Positions 41,378 through 50,854 of a stretch of DNA of 57,153 bases are shown here, piece after piece (the first letter of the stretch is position 1; the number at the start of each line of letters is the position of its first letter). The stretch is from Comamonadaceae bacterium (GTDB taxonomy: Bacteria > Pseudomonadota > Gammaproteobacteria > Burkholderiales > Burkholderiaceae_C). The notes under the pieces were generated by a model. It was given only the letters and a program-made list of their open reading frames with translations. It did not search any database and had not been told where the DNA came from. A program made the position numbers and the translations under genes. The stretch spans positions 1-57,153 of the forward strand of contig CANFLX010000016.1 in the NCBI GenBank assembly GCA_947447985.1. Reading direction: 5' to 3'.

Positions 41378-41742
41378 TGGTCGTCCGAAAAATATTGATC
41401 GTCGATGATTCCAAGACGGAAGCCTTACTTCTGACCGACATGCTCAAGAGCAACGGTTATTTTGTGTCCAGCGCACAGGACGCAGACCACGCGCTGGCGC
41501 TGCTAGCGATTGAAAAACCGGAGCTCATTCTGATGGACGTTGTTATGCCGGGACGCAATGGATTTCAGCTAACCCGGGCCATCAGTCGCATGCCGGAGTA
41601 TGCGGAAATCCCGATCATTTTGTGCAGCAGCAAAAGCTTGGAAACGGACAAGGTCTGGGGATTGCGCCAGGGCGCGCGTGATTACATCACCAAGCCAGTG
41701 GATGCGCTCGAACTGCTGGCCAAGATCAAAGCTCTGGACTGA
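41377..41742 (+). CDS. pilH: Twitching motility response regulator PilH
   Basis: PilH is a second single-domain receiver, 121 residues, starting KILIVDDSKTEALLL. Asp54 in LILMDVVMPGRNGFQLTR is the phosphate acceptor and Lys in YITKPVDAL is conserved. In Pseudomonas PilH counteracts PilG and favours pilus retraction. It overlaps pilG by one base and precedes the CheW-like gene by 9 bp, all in one operon. Confidence 0.93.
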   Translation: MVVRKILIVDDSKTEALLLTDMLKSNGYFVSSAQDADHALALLAIEKPELILMDVVMPGRNGFQLTRAISRMPEYAEIPIILCSSKSLETDKVWGLRQGARDYITKPVDALELLAKIKALD

Positions 41743-41751
41743 GGGATTGCG

Positions 41752-42300
41752 ATGGCATCCAAGGAAACACTGAAAGAGCTGCAGACGCGCTTGGCGCATC
41801 GCCTGCAGCAGGCACCTACGTCGACCATGGTGCTCACGTGGTTGGCTGTCAAATCTGGCGCAGGCAACTATCTCTTCCCTTTGCGCCAGGCAGGCGAAAT
41901 TCTGTCTGGACCGCAGATGTGCCCCGTACCCCGAACAAAGCCCTGGTTTCTTGGAGTCGTCAATGTACGGGGAATCTTGTTTGGAACCATCGATCTTGAA
42001 CACTTCCTGCGGCACTTCAATGTCCCCGTAAACAACACAAAAATCGACTCTTCAGGCCTGGAACTACAGGCTCCCAGTGTGGTGACGCTGCATCCAGCGA
42101 TGGAGGTCAATTGTGCGATCCAGGTGAATGCGCTGTCCGGCCTGCGGTCAGAGGACGCATTCACTGAATCAGCCCCGAGTCCGCAAGGATCAGCAGACTA
42201 CTTGGGCCAACAGTTCATCGACGCCCACGATACCTGCTGGCAGGAAATCAACCTTCAAGCGCTCATCCAAACGTCCGAATTTAAAGACATCAGCGCATAA
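41752..42300 (+). CDS. pilI: CheW-like adaptor PilI
   Basis: PilI is a CheW-domain protein of 182 residues. Features are [28 protein letters not shown] strands and [22 protein letters not shown], the conserved beta-hairpin of CheW. The C-terminal tail is longer than CheW. It should couple the receptor PilJ to the kinase ChpA. It lies between pilH and pilJ in the usual order. Confidence 0.88.
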   Translation: MASKETLKELQTRLAHRLQQAPTSTMVLTWLAVKSGAGNYLFPLRQAGEILSGPQMCPVPRTKPWFLGVVNVRGILFGTIDLEHFLRHFNVPVNNTKIDSSGLELQAPSVVTLHPAMEVNCAIQVNALSGLRSEDAFTESAPSPQGSADYLGQQFIDAHDTCWQEINLQALIQTSEFKDISA

Positions 42301-42313
42301 GCTGCCGAACATC

Positions 42314-44581
42314 ATGGTCATTCCGAAATTACTTCCCAGTTCTGACGCCACCAAAACGGCGCTTGCGGAGAGTTTTCTGCTGTCGACTTTCAGCGAGCGC
42401 AGCACGTCTGCATCAGATACCGCGACAGAGTCGCCAGACCACCATGGTGTGCGCTCGAAGGAGTTGGAGGAGGCGCTTTACGATGCATCGGCTGCACTGA
42501 TATCCGTCCCAGGCCTGGGACGCCGAAGCGTGAGGACACAGCGTCGCGTGCTCACGGCCTTGCTGATAGCGTCCTGCGCACTGTTGATGCCAGCCGTCAC
42601 CTATCGAATGATCTCTTTGGACGCGCAAAGTCAGCAATTGGAATCCGTAGGCCAAGCACTGTTACATGCACAACGTTTGGCCACATCGGCGGGTCAAGCA
42701 CTCGGGGGAAATTCACAAGCGTTCCTCGACCTGGCCGATAGTTCAACAATCCTGGGTCATTCCATTGAAGGCCTGAAAAATGGCGATCCCGCTCAAAGGC
42801 TTCAGCCGCTCACAGGGGACGCACGCGCGATTTTTGAACAAGCGGCTCCCATTGCAGAACGTTCGACGGCGGCCGCCAGTGCCATTTTGAAGCAACATCA
42901 GATATTGGAACAAATTGGTTTGGCGCTGGTTCGCATTAACCGCCAGTCAGAGGATTTACTGGAGCTGACCAAAACAATTTCATCGATGAAGCAACAGCAG
43001 GGGGCATCACCGACGGATATATCAGCGGTGGGCGAACTGTCGACACTTACCCAGCGAATCGGAAAGTCGGCCAATGAGTTTTTGACGAGTCAGGGCTCAA
43101 GCGCTGAGGCGGTTTTTCTCTTAGGAAAGGACTTGAACTCATTCGGCGACATCACCAAAGGGCTACTGGATGGGAGCAACGAACTCCGATTGACGGCAAC
43201 ACAAGATAGACCGACCAGGGAACGTTTGTCGGAACTGGCGCGGTTGTTCGAGGAAAGTCGCACGCAAGCTGGCGCCCTTTTGAACAACCTGCAGATGCTT
43301 GTAGCGGTTAGACAAGCCCAAGGCGAAGTAATCAAGAGCAGCGAGCCATTGAGACGCTTGCTTGAAAAACTTCAAAACCAAATATCCAGTGGCGCCGAGC
43401 TTGCGCCGGCGACGGGGATCATGTTGGTCCCCTTGGTCATCTTGGTTCTACTCAGCACAATGGGACTGACGTACGTTCGGCTGCAAGAGGGGCGCCAAAG
43501 CCAGGCGTGGGCCGATTCGCGGCGCCAGGAAGCACTTCGCCGTCGATTCGAGGCCGAGCAAAGAGAAAGCGACGCCAAGAAATTGAATGATGCAACCCAG
43601 GCAGCGATATTGCGATTGATGAATGAACTGCAGGTCGTCGCTGAGGGTGATCTCACAAAAGAGGCGACGGTGACGGAAGACATCACCGGCGCGATAGCGG
43701 ACTCCGTGAATTACACCGTTGAAGAGCTGCGATCCCTCGTCAACAAAGTTCAGACAACGGTTGAACGGATGTCGAAAAACACCGCGACTGTCGACAGCAC
43801 GTCGACTGCCCTGCTGTCAGCATCGAACGCCCAATTGAAGGAAATTAGACAGGTCGGCAACTCAGTGGTCGAAATGGCGGTTCGGATCAATGAAGTTTCT
43901 GCACAGGCCCAGGAGTCAGCGACGGTTGCGCAAATGTCACTGCATGCTGCAGAGTCTGGGTACCACGCAGTGCAAGACGCGATCGGCGGAATGAACACGA
44001 TCCGCGATCAAATTCATGAAACGTCCAAACGCATTAAACGACTTGGAGAGTCTTCGCAAGAAATTGGAGAGATCACGGAACTGATTTCGGACATCACCGA
44101 GCAAACCAATGTGTTGGCGCTCAATGCAGCAATTCAAGCAGCGTCAGCGGGCGAAGCAGGTCGCGGTTTCACCGTCGTGGCGGAAGAGGTGCAACGGTTG
44201 GCCGAACGGTCAGCAGACGCCACACGACAAATTGCCGCGCTGATTAAAGCCATTCAGACGGATGCGCAAGACGCCATCAGTGCGATGGAGCGATCAGCAC
44301 AAGGCGTTGTTGTCGGTGCGAAGTTATCCGATACGGCCGGGACTGCGCTTTCAGAAATCGATCGCGTCTCCCGTCACATGGCCGAACAAATTGCGCGGAT
44401 TTCCAGCGCTGCACTGAGCGAAGCTGCGCAAGCCAAAGTAGTGGCGCAAAACATTCAACATATATTTGCAGTCACAGAACAAACCACAGAGGGCACGCGT
44501 ACCACTGTCAGCCAGATACGGGAACTGTCAAGCACCTCAAGGGAGCTACGCCAGTCCGTAGCGCGGTTCAAGATCGCCTAG
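42314..44581 (+). CDS. pilJ: Methyl-accepting chemotaxis protein PilJ
   Basis: PilJ (755 residues) is the receptor of the Pil-Chp system and is known to bind PilA in Pseudomonas. Two membrane helices (about 79-97 and 366-388) enclose a ~270-residue periplasmic PilJ-type sensor. A HAMP-like part follows, then the signalling coiled coil with the highly conserved tip [20 protein letters not shown] (about 595-614). A ~78-residue cytoplasmic tail precedes the first helix, longer than in the Pseudomonas protein as I recall it. The ATG at 42314 starts 13 bp after pilI; no strong ribosome binding site is visible. No pilK methyltransferase gene follows. Confidence 0.93.
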   Translation: MVIPKLLPSSDATKTALAESFLLSTFSERSTSASDTATESPDHHGVRSKELEEALYDASAALISVPGLGRRSVRTQRRVLTALLIASCALLMPAVTYRMISLDAQSQQLESVGQALLHAQRLATSAGQALGGNSQAFLDLADSSTILGHSIEGLKNGDPAQRLQPLTGDARAIFEQAAPIAERSTAAASAILKQHQILEQIGLALVRINRQSEDLLELTKTISSMKQQQGASPTDISAVGELSTLTQRIGKSANEFLTSQGSSAEAVFLLGKDLNSFGDITKGLLDGSNELRLTATQDRPTRERLSELARLFEESRTQAGALLNNLQMLVAVRQAQGEVIKSSEPLRRLLEKLQNQISSGAELAPATGIMLVPLVILVLLSTMGLTYVRLQEGRQSQAWADSRRQEALRRRFEAEQRESDAKKLNDATQAAILRLMNELQVVAEGDLTKEATVTEDITGAIADSVNYTVEELRSLVNKVQTTVERMSKNTATVDSTSTALLSASNAQLKEIRQVGNSVVEMAVRINEVSAQAQESATVAQMSLHAAESGYHAVQDAIGGMNTIRDQIHETSKRIKRLGESSQEIGEITELISDITEQTNVLALNAAIQAASAGEAGRGFTVVAEEVQRLAERSADATRQIAALIKAIQTDAQDAISAMERSAQGVVVGAKLSDTAGTALSEIDRVSRHMAEQIARISSAALSEAAQAKVVAQNIQHIFAVTEQTTEGTRTTVSQIRELSSTSRELRQSVARFKIA

Positions 44582-44633
44582 TGTGCAGTGTCCTGACAAG
44601 TCCACTGCAGATTAGGCATTGAAGGCTCTGAAC

Positions 44634-47600
44634 ATGCCATTTTTCTCTCATGGTGCCGTTCGCCTACCGATTGAACCGGACTTGGGGCATCTGGCCTGGG
44701 TGTTGGAGGACGTACGCAAGTCGCTTAACTTCGCCTCGAATGCCGTGCGTCGCTTTGAGTGGGAATTGAATAAAAGAATGGACTTCTCGGAACGAAACCA
44801 CACCGAGATGCAAGCAGCTTACCGTCAGATATCGCAATGTGCAGCCGTCTTGGAAATGGTCGGTCACCTTCAGGCCGCAAAGTTGTTGCGAGGCTTGGCA
44901 ATGTGGTGCCAGCGCGTCGTACAGCAAGCGGAAACTTTCACAGAAGACGCCGCGTCAGTGGCTGAGAACGCTTGCAGAGCGCTTTTGGACTATTTCGAAG
45001 GACTCTTGAAAGGAAGCGAATCGTCGCCGGTGGCGCTCTTCGCGCAATACAGGGCGATCTGTCAACTCACTCGCGCTGACCGGATTCATCCGGCCGACTT
45101 GTGGCCAGGGGTTGAAGGCTGGCAAAACTTCGAGCCAATCCGCCGAATGCCCGTCGCACCCATGGGATCCGTGTCGCGTGGAAATTTGGAAGAGGCGCTG
45201 CTGCCGGTGTTAAGGGACTTTAATGTTTCGCAGGCTCGTGAGATGGTAGACCTGTGCGGACGACTGGCCCACCTTGCCGACACCTTGTTGGCGAAAAATT
45301 TTTGGTGGATTGCCGCGGGATTTTTTGAGGCGCTTAGCTTGTGCGAATTGCCCAATGATGTTTATGTTCGACGCACTGCGGCGCGGATTATTCCAGCGTT
45401 TGGGATGCTCGAAGCGGGGCAGAGTCAGGCACTCACGGACCTCGTCCATGAGCTTTTGTTTTTTTGTGCATTCGCACGGCATAGCCCCGTCCCGGATCAA
45501 GAAAGCACAGTGCTTGGAGAACTCCGCAACGTTTTTGGTTTGGATAGGGAGCCCGCCATTGACTACCAGTCTGCACCCTTTGGCAATTTTGACCCAAGCA
45601 AGCTTGCACAACTTCGAAAAAGTATCGGTGTTGCAGCGCAAGCTTGGTCGGCCTTCTCGGGTGGTGACTTGGCGCGTGCGCCAGGTGTAGTTGCTCAATT
45701 TGCGGAGGTAAGTGCGGCTGTGTTGCAGTTACATCCGTACAACCGCGAACTGATGTCGGCCCTGACGGCCGTTGTGGAAATCACCACCCGTCGGGCCAAG
45801 GCACCTGGCGCAGCGATTGCAATGGAGGTTGCCACCGCCATCTTGTATCTGGAAATAGCCTATGACGACCTGGAACTGGCAAGCCACACCATGGAGCAGC
45901 GCAGCGCACGGATAGCGGCCCGCTTGAACCAAGTGACTGAGCGTGGGGAGCCCATGCCCATAGAAACCTGGATGGAAGCGCTGTACCGACGCGTGGGCGA
46001 ACGTAAGGCGATGAGCACAGTAGTGGGCGAGTTGGCGATCGCCGTGGCCGAAATCGAGAAGTCGCTGGATGCCTTTGTTCGCAATCCAGCAGAGCTATTG
46101 CTGCTGGAAGCTGTACCGGTGGCACTCGGTCAGATGCGGGGAGTGTTCTCAGTGCTGGGCCTCGATCAGGCTGCGCTGGCGGCTGTACGTATGCGGTCAA
46201 CGACCGAACAACTCATCAGGCCGGGCGAGGGTACTTTGGAGGACACCAAAAATTGGACATTGCAGTTGGTCAACAGTCTCAGTGCGTTCGGTTTTTTGAT
46301 AGACATGTTGCGTTACCAGCCTGTGATGGCAAAAGAGATGTTTGAGTATGACGAAGCATTGGGCGAGTTCCGATTCACGATGGCGCGTGAACCGGGCAGA
46401 GAGCAGGCTCTTAGAGTGCATCAGGTACAGGCGTTCACCCTGACGAGACCGTCGCCGCCGATACCCTCATTAGCTGCTGACCCCATCGAGCCTGAGCCGC
46501 AAATCATTGAATCACCCGAGTCGCTCGGAAGGGCTCTTGACAGAATTCCTTTCGAGAGCGGTCATGAAGAGGCTGTGGCAATCAAAGGTATTTTTTTGGA
46601 GGAAGCGCGAGAGATGGTGACGGCAGGTAGGGCCTTGACAGTCGAGCTTGGTGTGGCGCCGGCGAACCCGTCCGGCTTAGGCAGTCTGCGTCGGGTCTTT
46701 CACACGCTCAAAGGGGGCGCCCGGATGATTGGGTGGGATGATTTAGGCGATGCCGCCTGGGCATTTGAGCAACTTCTGAATTCATGGACTGAACATGACC
46801 GCCCGGCCAGTGATGTCATGCTGACGCTTTGTGAAGCGGCGTTGAACGGCATGACTGCATGGATCGGCTCACTCTCAAAAGAGGAGCCATCACCGTTCCA
46901 GCCAGCGGACTTCCGCCTGTGTGCCGACGCCTTGCGACTCGAAAATCGTTACTTGCCACTTCTACTCCCCGGCAGCTGTGAGCAACAAGCATTTGAATGG
47001 CACGAGGAGTCCGGAATCGTGGCTCAACCAAAGGAGCTGGATGGGTCACCGAATACCGAGCAAACCGACCCGCCAGAGCAGATATCAGGTGCGCAAGCCG
47101 CCTTTTCCGAGGCCAACAGCCTGTATCAAGGCGCAAACCCCGGCACAGGCCACGTTCCTCATGCGGCGGCCCAATTTGTGACGGTGGGCGCGCTGCAGTT
47201 GGGTCGTGGGTTGTTTGATGTCTTCCTGAATGAAGCCGCGGTGTGGGCGCAACAGTTACAAACTGCATTAGAAAAATGGGAGATGCAATCGTCGCCCGAC
47301 AGTGCGCAAAAGGCGGCGGGATTGGCGCATGCCCTGCAGGGCAGTGCATCGGCGGTGGGGTTCAAGGCCTTGGCCGTCTTGGCGCAGGCGATGGAGGGTT
47401 CGATTGAGTATCTAGAGCTGCATTTTTCGTCTCCTTCTCTGGCCACAGCGGTGCTTTTGGATGGCGCCAATGAGGTCCATCGACTCTTGGACAGCTTTTC
47501 GCGGGGTGTTCTCGACGAGCCGAGGGCTACGTTGTTGGAGGCCTTGGCCAGCCTGCCGCCTCTGTTGGAGTCTGCTGCACCTGGCGCACCCGCGGCAGTT

Positions 47601-50069
47601 CTGGCTGAGGAACCCGTTGGGCCGGCATCACCAGAGAGTGATGCAGAGGAAGTCTTGAAGGCGCCTTCGTCAGCCAAGGGCATTGAGAGTGCTGAAACTG
47701 GCGAGCCTGCAGTCATTTCGGCAAGCAGTCGGCAGATTTGGGAGCTTGAAAGTGTGGACATGCTTGATGCCGATTTGTGGCCTGTCTTTGCCGAAGAGGG
47801 TGCTGAGTTAATCAAGGAGTTGTCCTCAAGTTTGCGTCTTTGGCTCCGGCAACCACAGGAACAACAAGTACGGGCGCAGGTTCTGCGAACGCTTCACACG
47901 CTCAAAGGAAGTGCCCGCCTGGCTGGCGCATTGCGGCTGGGAGAGCTTGCACACCAAATGGAATCTGCGTTGGAGGCCATGCCGGCAAACACTCAATACG
48001 ATGCAGCTGGCATCGCCAGTTTGCTGAAGTATTTGGACCAAATTGAATTTGACTTTGAGGACCTCACCGATCCAAGCAACACCGGTGACGTGACGGACCA
48101 AAACCAGCTTGCTCGGGCTCCGGCTTCTGCGCTTGGTACATCACAGAGCTTGCCCCAGCCGCCTGCATTAGCGAAGGGGTTGCAAAGTACCGTTGCTGCT
48201 TCCTACGTGCGCGTGCGAACGCCAGTGCTGGACCGCCTCATCGATCAGGCAGGCGAAGTCATGTCGGGACGCGCACGGATTGAGCGGCGCCTAGGGCAAT
48301 TTAGCAATGCAGTCGCAGACCTTGGTCGCGATTTGGAGCGCATGCGGCATCAGTTGCGTGATTTGGGGCTTCAAACCGATCTGCAAATGCGATCGCGTCA
48401 AATGCAGAGTCCAGAAACGACACCCTTGTTCGATCCCTTGGAGTTAGATCGATTTACTGCGTTGCAGGAACTCTGGCGGATGCTGGCGGAGTCATTGGCT
48501 GACGTGGATGCAGTGCATAAAGGCTTGAAAGCTGACTTGGTGAGTGCTCAAGAGGATGTGCTTGGGCAGGGGCGACGGGCCAAGGAACTCACGCATGGTT
48601 TGTTAAGGATGCGTCTGGTGGAGTTTGAGAGTGTTGCCGATCGTCTCTACAGTGTGGTCCGACAGGCGGCCAAGGAAACTGGCAAGCAAGTGCGCTTAGA
48701 CATGGAAGGTGGTTCGATTGAAATTGACCGCGGTGTATTGGACCGCATGACACCGTCGTTCGAACACCTGTTGCGCAATGCGGTGGTGCATGGCATTGAG
48801 CCGTCTGTGATGCGGGTTGCCGCCGGAAAACCAGCGACAGGAGCGATCACCATTTCAGTCCATCAAAACGGGAGCGATGTGTTCGTTCGGGTCACCGACG
48901 ATGGCGCAGGATTGAAGATCGAAGAAATTCGCAGTCGCGCAATCGCTGCGAAATTGTTGACGCCCGATCAGGTGTTGGCCTACGACGAGGCCGCCAAATT
49001 GCTCTTTATTCCGGGCTTTTCCACGGCGAACCAAGTTACTGAATTGGCCGGACGTGGCATCGGTATGGACGTCGTCCTTTCTGACATCAGCGCGCTCGGT
49101 GGGCGTATTGAAACGTCATCGCCAGCGGGGGGGGGGACTTGCTTTGAGGTGGTTTTCCCTTTGACAACAGCCATCACTCAGATTGTTCTGCTGCGCATGA
49201 ATACAGTCACTATCGGCGTACCGGCCAACTTGTTGGAAACGGTTCTGCTTATTACGCAAGATCGCATGGAAGATGCTTACGCCAGCGGTGTGTTTCGCCA
49301 GCAGACCGGCCCGGATATTCCCTTTTTCTCGGTCGGTGCCATTTTGGGTGCTTCCACGTACGCGCAGATTGCAAGGCCTGGCGCACGTCAGCGATCTGTC
49401 GCAGTCGTCAAAAGCGCAGGCCAACACCTTGCGCTCCATGTTGATGAGGTTTTAGGAAACCGAGAAGTGGTCGTGAAAAACCTGGGTATGCAGCTTTCCC
49501 GTTTGCCAGGTTTGGTAGGAATATCGGTTTTAGCGTCGGGAGTGGTGGTACTGATTTACAACCCGGTCGCCCTCATGAATGTTTTTGGAGATACCGCGCG
49601 CCGAGCCGATGTCTCCGCCTTCGCTGGGTTAGCTCGTGATGTTTCCGCGCCGAACGCTCAATCCAAAAGTGAGGAGAGCTCGGAGGCCACCTCGCCCTTG
49701 GTGCTGGTGGTGGACGATTCCATTACCGTGCGCCGGGTCACCCAGCGCGTGCTGAGCAGGGCGGGTTTTCGCGTGGCATTGGCCTCAGATGGTGTTCAGG
49801 CCCTGGAGCTTTTGCGCGATGAGCGACCTGCCTTGGTGCTTTCGGATCTGGAGATGCCTCGGATGGACGGTATGGAGTTGACCCGCCAAATCCGTGCTGA
49901 TGCCAAGCTCTCGGACCTGCCGATCATCATCATTACTTCCCGCACGGCCCAAAAGCACCGTGACCATGCGGCAGCGCTGGGAGCCAATCATTATTTGGGC
50001 AAACCCTACGCTGAGGCCGAGTTGCTGGGCTTGGTGCGATCCCATTGTGCTGTAGCCGAGTTCGCCTGA
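44634..50069 (+). CDS. chpA: Chemosensory hybrid histidine kinase ChpA (PilL)
   Basis: ChpA is an 1811-residue CheA-like hybrid kinase that controls type IV pili. Phosphotransfer (Hpt) histidines lie at 690 (HTLKGGARMIG), 899 (LAHALQGSASAVG) and 1088 (HTLKGSARLAG), plus a degenerate N-terminal Hpt-like helical region (1-600). The ATPase follows, with the N box HLLRNAVVHG (Asn1382), VTDDGAGL and GRGIGMDVV. A CheW-like domain and a C-terminal receiver (LVLVVDDSITVRR, Asp1738 in LVLSDLEMPRMDGM) complete it. Pseudomonas ChpA is longer (2472 residues) with more phosphotransfer domains. The ATG at 44634 has AAGG upstream. No chpB methylesterase gene follows. Confidence 0.95.
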   Translation: MPFFSHGAVRLPIEPDLGHLAWVLEDVRKSLNFASNAVRRFEWELNKRMDFSERNHTEMQAAYRQISQCAAVLEMVGHLQAAKLLRGLAMWCQRVVQQAETFTEDAASVAENACRALLDYFEGLLKGSESSPVALFAQYRAICQLTRADRIHPADLWPGVEGWQNFEPIRRMPVAPMGSVSRGNLEEALLPVLRDFNVSQAREMVDLCGRLAHLADTLLAKNFWWIAAGFFEALSLCELPNDVYVRRTAARIIPAFGMLEAGQSQALTDLVHELLFFCAFARHSPVPDQESTVLGELRNVFGLDREPAIDYQSAPFGNFDPSKLAQLRKSIGVAAQAWSAFSGGDLARAPGVVAQFAEVSAAVLQLHPYNRELMSALTAVVEITTRRAKAPGAAIAMEVATAILYLEIAYDDLELASHTMEQRSARIAARLNQVTERGEPMPIETWMEALYRRVGERKAMSTVVGELAIAVAEIEKSLDAFVRNPAELLLLEAVPVALGQMRGVFSVLGLDQAALAAVRMRSTTEQLIRPGEGTLEDTKNWTLQLVNSLSAFGFLIDMLRYQPVMAKEMFEYDEALGEFRFTMAREPGREQALRVHQVQAFTLTRPSPPIPSLAADPIEPEPQIIESPESLGRALDRIPFESGHEEAVAIKGIFLEEAREMVTAGRALTVELGVAPANPSGLGSLRRVFHTLKGGARMIGWDDLGDAAWAFEQLLNSWTEHDRPASDVMLTLCEAALNGMTAWIGSLSKEEPSPFQPADFRLCADALRLENRYLPLLLPGSCEQQAFEWHEESGIVAQPKELDGSPNTEQTDPPEQISGAQAAFSEANSLYQGANPGTGHVPHAAAQFVTVGALQLGRGLFDVFLNEAAVWAQQLQTALEKWEMQSSPDSAQKAAGLAHALQGSASAVGFKALAVLAQAMEGSIEYLELHFSSPSLATAVLLDGANEVHRLLDSFSRGVLDEPRATLLEALASLPPLLESAAPGAPAAVLAEEPVGPASPESDAEEVLKAPSSAKGIESAETGEPAVISASSRQIWELESVDMLDADLWPVFAEEGAELIKELSSSLRLWLRQPQEQQVRAQVLRTLHTLKGSARLAGALRLGELAHQMESALEAMPANTQYDAAGIASLLKYLDQIEFDFEDLTDPSNTGDVTDQNQLARAPASALGTSQSLPQPPALAKGLQSTVAASYVRVRTPVLDRLIDQAGEVMSGRARIERRLGQFSNAVADLGRDLERMRHQLRDLGLQTDLQMRSRQMQSPETTPLFDPLELDRFTALQELWRMLAESLADVDAVHKGLKADLVSAQEDVLGQGRRAKELTHGLLRMRLVEFESVADRLYSVVRQAAKETGKQVRLDMEGGSIEIDRGVLDRMTPSFEHLLRNAVVHGIEPSVMRVAAGKPATGAITISVHQNGSDVFVRVTDDGAGLKIEEIRSRAIAAKLLTPDQVLAYDEAAKLLFIPGFSTANQVTELAGRGIGMDVVLSDISALGGRIETSSPAGGGTCFEVVFPLTTAITQIVLLRMNTVTIGVPANLLETVLLITQDRMEDAYASGVFRQQTGPDIPFFSVGAILGASTYAQIARPGARQRSVAVVKSAGQHLALHVDEVLGNREVVVKNLGMQLSRLPGLVGISVLASGVVVLIYNPVALMNVFGDTARRADVSAFAGLARDVSAPNAQSKSEESSEATSPLVLVVDDSITVRRVTQRVLSRAGFRVALASDGVQALELLRDERPALVLSDLEMPRMDGMELTRQIRADAKLSDLPIIIITSRTAQKHRDHAAALGANHYLGKPYAEAELLGLVRSHCAVAEFA

Positions 50070-50095
50070 TGTCCACCGCTTTGAAAGAGTGAATC

Positions 50096-50848
50096 ATGAA
50101 TAAGAGCTTGTGGATAGGCTGGATCTTGGTTTTGGCTGCCAAGGGTGTGGGAGCCCAAAACGAAGCAAAGTTGATTCGTTTGGCTACGCTGGAGTGGCCA
50201 CCGTTTACCGGTTTGCTGCTGCCCAAGGAAGGTGTATCGACCTTCGTTGCCACCACGGTCGCGAAGGCTGCCGGTTTTCGCTTGCTGTCTGCCTCGTTTG
50301 AATGGACAAAGGCGGTGGAGCTCGGAGAAAAAAGTCCGGAATTCGAAGGCTATTTTCCAGAGTACTACAGCAAGGAACGCGAGTCTGCGTGCCACTTGTC
50401 CAAGTCGATTGGAACGAGCGTATTGGGTATCGCGACCCTCAAGAGCACGCCGATCAAATGGGTGAAGTTGTCGGAATTGGAGTCTTATCGGCTGGGGGTC
50501 GTGGACGGCTACCTGAATGGCGAAGACTTTGACGCGGCCATCAAGGACAAGCGCCAAGCAGTCGAAGTTGCACCCAGCGATGCAGTCAATATTGCCAAAT
50601 TGCGCGCGGGCAAGATTCGCGGCATCGTGGTGGACAAAAACGTGTTGGATTACACCTTGTTCAAGCTCAAAGACAAGGGCACGGTGGTGTTCTCACAAAA
50701 GCCCATCGCAAAGCTCACTTTGCATGTCTGCTTCAAACGCACGGCGGTCGGGCTCGTGATGCGGGACGCCTTCGACAAGGCCTTACAAAAGACCGATTTA
50801 GAAAAGCTCGAAATGGAGTATTTCCAACAAATGTTCTCGCCACTGTGA
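50096..50848 (+). CDS. Orphan periplasmic substrate-binding protein
   Basis: The product is 250 residues with a signal peptide (MNKSLWIGWILVLAAKGVGA) and a fold like solute-binding family 3. RLATLEWPPFTGLLLPKEG near the mature start, a domain crossover near YFPEYYSKERESACHLS, LGVVDGYLNG in the hinge and IRGIVVDKNVLDY follow the amino-acid-binding pattern. No ABC permease or ATPase gene is near. It begins 26 bp after chpA in the same direction with no terminator between, so it probably belongs to the chemosensory operon and might present a ligand to PilJ; that role is inferred. Its 3' end is 6 bp from the convergent reductase gene. Confidence 0.82.
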   Translation: MNKSLWIGWILVLAAKGVGAQNEAKLIRLATLEWPPFTGLLLPKEGVSTFVATTVAKAAGFRLLSASFEWTKAVELGEKSPEFEGYFPEYYSKERESACHLSKSIGTSVLGIATLKSTPIKWVKLSELESYRLGVVDGYLNGEDFDAAIKDKRQAVEVAPSDAVNIAKLRAGKIRGIVVDKNVLDYTLFKLKDKGTVVFSQKPIAKLTLHVCFKRTAVGLVMRDAFDKALQKTDLEKLEMEYFQQMFSPL

Positions 50849-50854
50849 CACGGG

